This document shows, in pieces, positions 1 to 4,794 of a DNA stretch of 9,639 nt. The notes beneath the pieces are model-generated. The model ran no database searches. It saw only the letters and a program-made list of their open reading frames with translations, and was not told where the DNA came from. Within the stretch, counting starts at the first letter, position 1; each line of letters opens with the position of its first letter. Made by a program: the position numbers and the translations under genes. Source of the stretch: Candidatus Fermentibacterota bacterium (GTDB lineage Bacteria; JAFGKV01); contig JAFGKV010000339.1 in the NCBI GenBank assembly GCA_016928395.1, positions 1-9,639 on the forward strand, in the 5' to 3' direction.

Positions 1-84
1 ACCATCGATCATCAGCCCGCCTGGTCACCAGATGGGCGGACCATCGCCCACACACACGGATGGAACCGCGCCGGTGCCCTTTTG
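1..84 (+). pseudogene. 3'-truncated fragment of a TolB-like WSPDG (PD40) propeller protein
   Basis: Frame 1 is open from the window edge and reads ...QPAWSPDGRTIAHTHG..., with the WSPDG signature at codons 8-12 followed by the T-I-A strand that normally comes next in PD40 (WD40-like beta-propeller) repeats. The intact gene at 2826 contains six such repeats, so this is the same fold and perhaps a paralogue. The reading frame enters the transposon-end repeat at base 85 and continues as non-homologous sequence antisense to the transposase until a TGA at 178-180. No WSPDG-like continuation is visible just beyond the far end of the element (after 1172). I therefore read it as a host gene whose 3' end was removed or replaced when the element arrived. 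The 5' part lies outside the window, so full length and function cannot be judged. Confidence 0.6.
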
Positions 85-112
85 GGGGTCAAATCTTTAA
101 TCTATAATCTTC
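85..112 (+). repeat. RAYT-associated repeat, copy 1 (left end of the unit)
   Basis: GGGGTCA is followed by three tandem heptads, AATCTTT (92-98), AATCTAT (99-105) and AATCTTC (106-112). Read on the reverse strand, the repeat contains a stop codon in all three frames, and one of them (97-99) ends the transposase. It interrupts the propeller reading frame that enters from the left. Confidence 0.85.
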
Positions 113-1065
113 GGTCGGAGTTGAGCTTCCAGGTCTCGGATTCGTTGGGCCACGGCGGGGTCCCCATCGATGGCGTCTGACACGCGCCGGCATGCATGGC
201 TGACCGCGGCGGCCTTGATGCCGCCGAAGCGTTCGCCTATGGTGGCGTTGGTCAGGCGGCAGTGCCGCCACGTCAGATAGATCGCCACATCCCGTGCTTC
301 GTCACCCTTTCTGCCTCGTCTTCGCAGGTGCTCTGCAGCGCACCCATAGGTTGTGCCGACGGCTCTGGCCACGGCCTCCGGATTCACCGACGCGGCCTCC
401 ACCATGCGAGACACCTCGGTATCGAGGGGCTTCTCCTCGAGTTGCATCCGCATCTGTCGGACGAAGTCCTCGCCCCCCAGTAGCGCCCCATGCACGACCG
501 CATCAAGGGGAGATGGTTCGTCTGACGCCGTCAGGAACTGCAGGTAGCCTTCCCGCTGCTCCTGTGCGGTGCGCCCGAATCGCTCCAAGACCCATCCGGT
601 GGTGAGCCACGGGGGTGGCTCGACCATGCCCAGATAGGCACGGCAGCTCGACCAGTCATACTTCCATGGACGCCTCACCATACCCGCTCTGACGGGATTG
701 AGATGGATGTAGCGAGTGAGGGCCGAGAGATAGGATTCCGCCTCGATGACGGCGCTGTGGAACCGACCTTGGAACAGATACCCAGATCGTCGGTAACGCC
801 GGTTAAATGCTGAGGCATAGGTCTCGTTGAGCCATTGCATACTGCGGCTGAGATGACCCTCGGGGGTCTCGAGCTCGAGATGATAGTGGGTATCCATGAG
901 GCAGTAGGCGTGGACCAGCACGCCAAAGCGTTGACAGAGCTGCTGAAGTCTGGCGAGAAAGTCGAGGCGATCATCGTCGTCGCCGAAGATTGTGGTGCCG
1001 GCAACGCCGCGGGCGGTGATGTGGTAGTGGCCGCCAGGGAAGTCGATACGCAGTGGTCGGGCCAT
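97..1065 (-). CDS. REP-associated tyrosine transposase (Y1 HUH family) with DnaA-like C-terminal domain
   Basis: This 322-residue protein is an IS200/IS605-type Y1 transposase of the RAYT class, a single-strand DNA endonuclease that nicks and joins DNA at its cognate repeats. Visible hallmarks are the N-terminal MARPLRIDFPGGHYHITARG block, the metal-binding HUH motif H60-Y61-H62 within DTHYHLELE, the block GYLFQGRFHSAV, and the probable catalytic Y112 in ESYLSALTRYIHLNPVRAG. Residues from about 240 to 305 (ARDVAIYLTW...IGERFGGIKAAAVSHACRRV) resemble the helix-turn-helix of DnaA domain IV, a known fusion in this family. I chose the ATG at 1065 because it begins the conserved MARPLR block and has GGAG about 8 bases upstream; the upstream start at 1101 would only add 12 unconserved residues. 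The last codons (KIID-stop) are encoded by the left repeat. All key residues are present, so the enzyme could be active. A TATAAT lies in the right repeat (1149-1154, reverse strand) 84 bases before the start, but no good -35 is visible. Confidence 0.93.
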   Translation of the reverse strand: MARPLRIDFPGGHYHITARGVAGTTIFGDDDDRLDFLARLQQLCQRFGVLVHAYCLMDTHYHLELETPEGHLSRSMQWLNETYASAFNRRYRRSGYLFQGRFHSAVIEAESYLSALTRYIHLNPVRAGMVRRPWKYDWSSCRAYLGMVEPPPWLTTGWVLERFGRTAQEQREGYLQFLTASDEPSPLDAVVHGALLGGEDFVRQMRMQLEEKPLDTEVSRMVEAASVNPEAVARAVGTTYGCAAEHLRRRGRKGDEARDVAIYLTWRHCRLTNATIGERFGGIKAAAVSHACRRVSDAIDGDPAVAQRIRDLEAQLRPKIID

Positions 1066-1145
1066 GGCGATCTCCAGAGGGAAGGCACAGGGGGAGGACA
1101 CGTAAGGGACCTGGCAGGCATGTTAGGAGGAGTATCTGTCGCGTC

Positions 1146-1172
1146 AAGATTATAGATTGAAGATTTGACCCC
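1146..1172 (-). repeat. RAYT-associated repeat, copy 2 (right end of the unit, inverted)
   Basis: On the reverse strand it reads GGGGTCA, then AATCTTC, AATCTAT and AATCTT. It differs from copy 1 at one position (C for T in the first heptad). Together with copy 1 it forms the inverted ends of the transposase unit. It includes a TATAAT box on the strand that reads toward the transposase. Confidence 0.85.
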
Positions 1173-1284
1173 ACGTGGACAGTGCAGCTCTGCGCAAGGA
1201 CAGACCGGATCGGGTGGTAGACCCATGCGCACGGTGGACCTGGCACTCCAGCATGCCGACACCAACCCTCGCCTGATGACACAG

Positions 1285-1325
1285 ATTACACCATGGTTGA
1301 CACATGGTGTAATACACCAATATTG
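1285..1325 (+). promoter_or_regulatory. vapBC promoter with overlapping palindromic operator
   Basis: A perfect 11-bp inverted repeat, ATTACACCATG (1285-1295) and CATGGTGTAAT (1303-1313), is separated by 7 bp. A consensus -35 hexamer TTGACA (1297-1302) sits in its centre. A second overlapping palindrome, GGTGTA-A-TACACC (1306-1318), reuses the right arm. A plausible -10 is AATATT at 1319-1324 (16-bp spacing, 4 of 6 matches). A repressor bound here would cover the -35 box, as expected for autoregulation by VapB or the VapBC complex. Assigning VapB as the binder is inference from family behaviour. Confidence 0.75.
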
Positions 1326-1357
1326 CCATCAAGAACCGTCGAAAGGAGGACCATGCC

Positions 1358-1630
1358 ATGGCACTGAATCTGAAGAACCGCCACGTCGAGATCCTGGCCG
1401 CCGAGGTCGCCGAGCTGACAGGCGAGACCAAGACCGAAGCCATTCGGCGCGCGCTCGAGGAACGTCGGGAACGGCTGCACTTCCGCGTGGTGCGGCGAGA
1501 CCGGAGAAACGACCTGCGGAGGTTTCTGGAGACAGAGGTGTGGCCGTGCATCCCCCGCGAGGTGCTCGGCACACCCCTGGCTCGTGCGGAGGAGAATGCC
1601 ATTCTGGGGTATGGGGAGCAGGGGGTATGA
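1358..1630 (+). CDS. vapB: VapB-type antitoxin (Rv0623/PSK transcription-factor family)
   Basis: This 90-residue protein has an N-terminal ribbon-helix-helix-like segment (MALNLKNRHVEILAAEVAELTGETKTEAIRRAL, residues 1-33) typical of VapB antitoxins that pair with VapC28/30-like toxins. A basic middle (residues 34-56) and a C-terminal tail with LGYGEQGV complete it; in this family such tails thread into the toxin active site. The start is set by a strong AAGGAGGA at 1343-1350, seven bases before the ATG. The ATG at 1353 is out of frame. Its stop overlaps the toxin start (ATGA at 1627-1630), which implies translational coupling. It should neutralise the downstream RNase and repress the operon through the operator at 1285-1318. 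Confidence 0.9.
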   Translation: MALNLKNRHVEILAAEVAELTGETKTEAIRRALEERRERLHFRVVRRDRRNDLRRFLETEVWPCIPREVLGTPLARAEENAILGYGEQGV

Positions 1631-2013
1631 TTCTCGACACATCGGCCGTGCTAGCGATCATCGTCAGAGAGCCGGGATGGGAGGCCCTCTTCGACAAGAT
1701 CGTGGCCGCACCAAGAGCCGGCATCGGCGCTCCCACTGTAGCCGAGGCTGGCATCGTGCTGAGGGCTCGTCTGGGCGCCTCGGGAGTCTCAGTGCTGACG
1801 CGGTTCCTCCAGGAGTTCCGTATCGAGACCGTTTTGTTCGGTGAGGAGCACTGGCGTGCGGCAGTCGAGGCATACGGCGCCTTCGGTAAGGGGCATCATC
1901 CCGCCGGACTGAACTACGGAGACTGCATGGCATACGCCACGGCGCGATTGGCGGCACTCCCGCTCCTGTGCAAAGGGGAGGACTTCCCGCTCACCGACAT
2001 CCCTCTCGCATAG
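1627..2013 (+). CDS. vapC: VapC-type PIN-domain ribonuclease toxin
   Basis: This 128-residue protein is full length for a VapC toxin. The four PIN-domain acidic residues are visible: D4 (MILDTSA), E40 (TVAEAGIVL), D99 (NYGDCMAYATA) and D119 (CKGEDF). These coordinate the Mg2+ used for endoribonucleolytic cleavage, usually of tRNA or rRNA in this family. The real start is the ATG at 1627, which overlaps the antitoxin stop by four bases; the same frame is open far upstream, but nothing there resembles a PIN protein. The pair looks intact and regulated, unlike the other PIN relics in the window. The RNA target cannot be predicted from sequence. Confidence 0.93.
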   Translation: MILDTSAVLAIIVREPGWEALFDKIVAAPRAGIGAPTVAEAGIVLRARLGASGVSVLTRFLQEFRIETVLFGEEHWRAAVEAYGAFGKGHHPAGLNYGDCMAYATARLAALPLLCKGEDFPLTDIPLA

Positions 2014-2366
2014 ACACGCCGATCCCGCCGCCTGCCGAACGGGAATAGGCGCACGGAGGGCTGCGGCCGACAGCACGTGACCACGGGCGAGTACTTCGTT
2101 GTGGGATCTGTGGGCCTTCAGAGGCGGCTGCATGCGGCCGCGCTCAGGCACAGCAGCGAAGGACAGCCAGTGAGGAGAAAGGAGAACGACGCACGCAGCC
2201 CGTCTTCTCCGGCCGCTTGACCGGGCGGTTCCTCTCCCTTCTCTTCCCTCGTGCTGTTTAGAGAATCGCCCTCTCCGTGAGGGCTGTGATGTGCGGAGAT
2301 GCTCGGTCAGGCGCACATCCTGGGTGGGTGTGCGGGTGGGGATCCCGAGACATTTCCTCCCGACTG
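2014..2366. other. Intergenic stretch without a recognisable gene
   Basis: Nothing here resembles a known protein in any frame, and the open frames are short shadows. A small hairpin, GCCCTC (2268-2273) with GAGGGC (2279-2284) and a 5-base loop, is the only local structure I noticed. It has no following T-run and lies 250 bases past vapC, so I do not call it a terminator. Confidence 0.5.
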
Positions 2367-2498
2367 CCTTGTTCTCTTCACTCCATAGGGATCGAAGGCC
2401 GCATCGCGGCTCACAATCGTGAGATCATCAACAAGGCACTGCGCAGCCAGCATACGGTCAAGAGGATCGCGATGGAGGAACGGGAGCATCTCGCGGGG
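2367..2498 (-). pseudogene. C-terminal relic of a second PIN (VapC-like) toxin
   Basis: Reverse-strand translation gives PREMLPFLHRDPLDRMLAAQCLVDDLTIVSRDAAFDPYGVKRTR. This is the recognisable C-terminal third of VapC-family PIN toxins, with the HRDPLDRMLAAQ helix (third acidic position), the T-I-V-S-R-D strand (fourth acidic position) and the usual FDPYGV ending. The frame is closed by a TGA at 2499-2501 just before this segment. None of the three reverse frames farther upstream contains the N-terminal LDTS/LLDTH-like block or the central Glu, so the first two thirds and any antitoxin are gone. The normal stop is also lost, and the frame runs on to 2307. It is a dead fragment of a toxin gene from a different subfamily than the vapC at 1627. 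Confidence 0.8.
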
Positions 2499-2586
2499 TC
2501 AGGGGATGGCATGTGAGCGCACCCGCTCCCCTTGCTCGTCGAGGACTCGCGGTCACCCTGGATCGCGGCGCGGAGGCCAGGCCGGG

Positions 2587-2755
2587 AATCCTCGGGCACT
2601 CGTGGAGGGTTCCCGCTCGGCAAGGATCAGAGGTTCTCCACGCGGGGTACCATGTCGTGCTGTGCGACGCCAGTGAGTTCCCGAATGGAGTGTATGTCTA
2701 CACGATGCGGACACCGGTGTTCTGTGACTCCAGGCGGATGATAGTATCCCGGTGA
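2587..2755 (+). pseudogene. Frameshifted relic of a FlgD-like/T9SS C-terminal sorting tail
   Basis: The segment 2636-2755 reads HAGYHVVLCDASEFPNGVYVYTMRTPVFCDSRRMIVSR-stop. It matches the conserved last 40 residues of FlgD-like/Por-type sorting domains (GxHxVxWDAxxLPSGVYxYxL...ETRKMVLxR). The preceding strand of that domain, RALVEG, appears just upstream in a different frame (2593-2610), so there is at least one frameshift between about 2611 and 2638. No passenger protein is visible before it. I interpret this as the remains of a once longer exported protein. The ending, including the stop, is well preserved. Confidence 0.68.
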
Positions 2756-2825
2756 GAGCAGTCGAGATAGGCCAGGGGCACCGGCGCGGCTTCGCGCGCT
2801 CAGGGCGAGAGCCTTGGAGGAGAGG

Positions 2826-3725
2826 ATGAAGAGCGCACTAGCGCTGATGATCGTGCTCTGGATGGTGGCCCTGGGCGGGTGCGCCAGCGACGAACTATTC
2901 CTCGATCCAGAGCCGCCTGTCGAGGTTGAAGTTGATCCAGACTGGTCGCCCGATGGCGCCACCATCGCGTACACCCACTCCCTGGATGAGGTCTGGCTCT
3001 TGGACCTTCAGACCACGGAGAGACGCTTCCTCACGAAGGGCATGTGGCCAGTATGGTCTCCGGAGGGGAAGCGGATCGCCTATGTCAAAGCGAATGACGT
3101 CCATGTCATTGAAGTGGAGACTGAAGAGATAACCCGTCTGACGGACTGGGGGGAATGCTACTTCCCGTCGTGGTCGCCCGATGGGACAAGGATTTGCTAC
3201 GATGTGATTGCCGTGCCTGCGGACTCCCTGGGTCTTTGGATCATGAACTCGGATGGGTCGGGGAAGACCCGGGTAGTCCGTGGGCGCGCGCCGGACTGGT
3301 CTCCTGATGGCGCCACTCTCGCATACGTCGGAGGGCCCGGCTCGGCCGCCCGCACGGAATCGCAGATCTGGCTGGTCCGCACAGACGGGACCGAGGAGAC
3401 ACAGCTCACGGAGCGCGCAGTCGCCAATCGTTACCCATGTTGGTCGCCCGACGGGGCGAGAATCGCGTGGAACTCCTTTGGCAGCCGGAATGACTCGTCC
3501 AATGGGATCTGGATCATGAATGCGGACGGGACGAACCAGCGGAAGGTCGTGCGCGATGGCAGCTTTGGAGGCAGGCCGTCATGGTCGCCTGACGGCGAAC
3601 GGATCGTGTATCCTGGACACAACAAGGATTCCGACACCGTGACCCTGTGGATCGTGAACGCCGATGGAACAGATGCCCGGCCTCTGACCCGTCCGGAAGA
3701 CTACGGGACGCCCGGCGGAACCTGA
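2826..3725 (+). CDS. TolB-like six-bladed beta-propeller lipoprotein (WSPDG/PD40 repeats)
   Basis: This 299-residue protein starts with a lipoprotein signal (hydrophobic residues 4-16, lipobox LGGC with the acylated Cys at 19), so it should be membrane anchored. Six PD40 repeats follow, each centred on WSPDG or WSPEG, with Trp at residues 40, 77, 116, 158, 206 and 253. The outer strands carry the LWIMNSDG/LWIVNADG motif. Six blades make a full TolB-like propeller. Its ligand is unknown; such surface propellers are usually protein-protein or glycan-contact scaffolds. The ATG at 2826 is preferred because GGAGGAGAGG lies immediately before it; a TTG at 2814 in the same frame would place that Shine-Dalgarno inside the gene. 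The protein ends abruptly at EDYGTPGGT, where relatives often continue into another W-S-P strand, so slight 3' truncation is possible. Confidence 0.88.
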   Translation: MKSALALMIVLWMVALGGCASDELFLDPEPPVEVEVDPDWSPDGATIAYTHSLDEVWLLDLQTTERRFLTKGMWPVWSPEGKRIAYVKANDVHVIEVETEEITRLTDWGECYFPSWSPDGTRICYDVIAVPADSLGLWIMNSDGSGKTRVVRGRAPDWSPDGATLAYVGGPGSAARTESQIWLVRTDGTEETQLTERAVANRYPCWSPDGARIAWNSFGSRNDSSNGIWIMNADGTNQRKVVRDGSFGGRPSWSPDGERIVYPGHNKDSDTVTLWIVNADGTDARPLTRPEDYGTPGGT

Positions 3726-3907
3726 GGGCACCGGGAGAGACAGCGGGGCGGAGATGCGGGAGGCACAGAGGCGCAGTGGTGCCTTGGGGTCACCCATTAG
3801 AGGGCGGGTCAACGAAAGACATTCCTCCCTGAGAAGACCGCACTCTCCTCGCGCGACCTTCTCCTCTCCCGCAGGTAGGTTCGAGTCCCTCGTCGTTCAT
3901 CGCACCC

Positions 3908-3949
3908 GTTACATCTCTGAGATGGGGTAACGATCAGCTTCTGCTGATC
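3908..3949. other. Two adjacent perfect hairpins
   Basis: The first is CATCTC-T-GAGATG (3912-3924), flanked by GTTA (3908-3911) and TAAC (3928-3931), which can extend the stem across a three-base bulge. The second is GATCAGC-TTCT-GCTGATC (3932-3949), a 7-bp stem with a tetraloop. They share or abut at base 3931-3932. Neither is followed by a T-run. This could be the 3' structure of an RNA or a protein-binding site; I cannot decide. Confidence 0.5.
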
Positions 3950-4016
3950 CGCGCCAGTCACCCATCGGGTTCAAGGCTCGTGGAGGGCGATCGTGCCCGG
4001 TTCACTGCCCCTGGTC

Positions 4017-4033
4017 CATCTGGATCCCAGATG
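4017..4033. other. 7-bp perfect inverted repeat
   Basis: CATCTGG (4017-4023) and CCAGATG (4027-4033) are separated by ATC. It lies 67 bases after the double hairpin and in the same gene-free stretch. No gene or promoter can be tied to it. Confidence 0.4.
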
Positions 4034-4214
4034 ATCATCGGTTCCATGCCGTGGCCCAAGTGGTAGTGCAGATCTCGTGGTTGTGTCCCAACCCTTGTGT
4101 GACTCGCGGCATAGGCGAATCAGACTCGAAAGACTCGCACCCCTCTCTTGTGCACAGACCAATCTCGGCCCTACCCACCGACCTGTCAAATCGCGATGGC
4201 CCTCTGTATGATTA

Positions 4215-4238
4215 TCAGATCTTCAATCTGCAATCTTC
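4215..4238 (+). repeat. RAYT-associated repeat, copy 3 (solitary, degenerate)
   Basis: TCA is followed by GATCTTC, AATCTGC and AATCTTC. It matches the copy-2 consensus at 21 of 24 positions but lacks the leading GGGG. It stands alone in the gene-free region, so it was probably deposited separately or is what is left of an older insertion. Confidence 0.75.
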
Positions 4239-4519
4239 GCGTACCACACCACTCCTGTGCCTCGTTCTCGTGGGGACGGCGGCGCACAGGCCACCGTGCG
4301 TACAGGACATTGGAAGAATGTCAACGTGCGGTGCGATAGATCTTCCCACACAAGGCCACCAGGCCGGCTGCAGCACGCCGAACGGCACAGCGTGGCCCTG
4401 ATCCGAGGTATTCTAAACTTGGAATAGTGGCCCCACGGGCTGTTGCGGGGACGCTTCGGGGAAACGCTGGAGCACCGCAGGGTAGTCGGCGAGTCTCTAT
4501 GTGGGAGTCCCCGACGTGC

Positions 4520-4558
4520 CACGCATGCGTGCCTCCCTGTTCCGTTGACCGGGAGGCA
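4520..4558. repeat. Palindrome and inverted repeat in non-coding DNA
   Basis: CACGCATGCGTG (4520-4531) is a perfect 12-bp palindrome. It overlaps the left arm of a perfect 8-bp inverted repeat, TGCCTCCC (4530-4537) and GGGAGGCA (4551-4558), with a 13-base spacer. No clear promoter elements or T-run accompany it. It is about 240 bases upstream of the secreted protein gene and could be a regulatory site for it, but this is only positional. Confidence 0.4.
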
Positions 4559-4794
4559 ACGGTTTGGGAAATCGTACTGCCGCACGGAGTTGACTGAAGC
4601 CTCCCACCGGGCGGGTGCACGCTCCGGGTGCACCTCCTCATCACACTACGGCCTCGCACACACAACGTCGACAGTGCCATCTCTCCGACTTCCGCCGACG
4701 CCACCTGATCATCCGATGTGACGGAAGCGAACCAGCGTGGTGTTATTCATTCGTAGGAACCCGCCACTAGTGGCATCGCTTTCCAGGAGGAACC

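Larger units (their letters stand above)
85..1172 (-). mobile_element. RAYT transposase unit bracketed by 27-bp inverted repeats
   Basis: A single reverse-strand HUH transposase gene lies between two copies of the same repeat in inverted orientation (85-111 and 1146-1172). The copies match at 26 of 27 positions, and their GGGGTC ends face outward. No other gene lies inside, and the transposase stop codon falls within the left repeat, so the repeats define a compact 1,088-bp unit. Two further solitary copies of the repeat lie at 4215 and 7923 without a transposase. This is the arrangement expected of REP-associated transposases, where a domesticated or slowly mobile gene is flanked by the repeats it spreads. 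Whether the whole unit moves, or only the repeats, cannot be told from one copy. No direct target duplication is evident at its edges. Confidence 0.75.
3726..4794. other. 1.07-kb gene-free region with hairpins and one repeat copy
   Basis: No frame on either strand gives a protein I recognise; the longest open frames are arginine/proline-rich, as expected for random GC-rich sequence. The region contains two adjacent hairpins at 3908-3949, another at 4017-4033, the third copy of the RAYT repeat at 4215-4238, and palindromes at 4520-4558. The last 60 bases lead into the secreted glycosidase-like gene with a strong ribosome binding site. No convincing terminator with a T-run follows the propeller gene. 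Confidence 0.6.

Noticed and set aside
1165-1626. Long N-terminal extension of the VapC frame
   Set aside because: This stretch is the out-of-frame shadow of the operator region and vapB. The PIN fold begins at the ATG at 1627 with the ATGA overlap.
3726-3790. Possible rho-independent terminator after the propeller gene
   Set aside because: Only a weak five-base stem (GGCAC with GTGCC) is present, with a long loop and no T-run.
3879-3892. GGTTCGAGTCCC resembling the T-arm of a tRNA
   Set aside because: The flanking five-base stem does not pair (two mismatches), and no D-arm, anticodon arm or acceptor stem can be drawn in the preceding 70 bases. At best it is a chance match.
1146-4238. Composite element between inverted repeat copies 2 and 3
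   Set aside because: Their GGGGTC or TCA ends face each other inward, the opposite of the outward arrangement at the transposase unit, so they are not a matching pair of ends.
4223-4704. Two reverse-strand open frames of about 130 codons
   Set aside because: They overlap each other, are rich in Arg, Pro, Ser and Cys as expected for random GC-rich DNA, have no ribosome site that I can see, and one simply ends at the repeat at 4215-4238.
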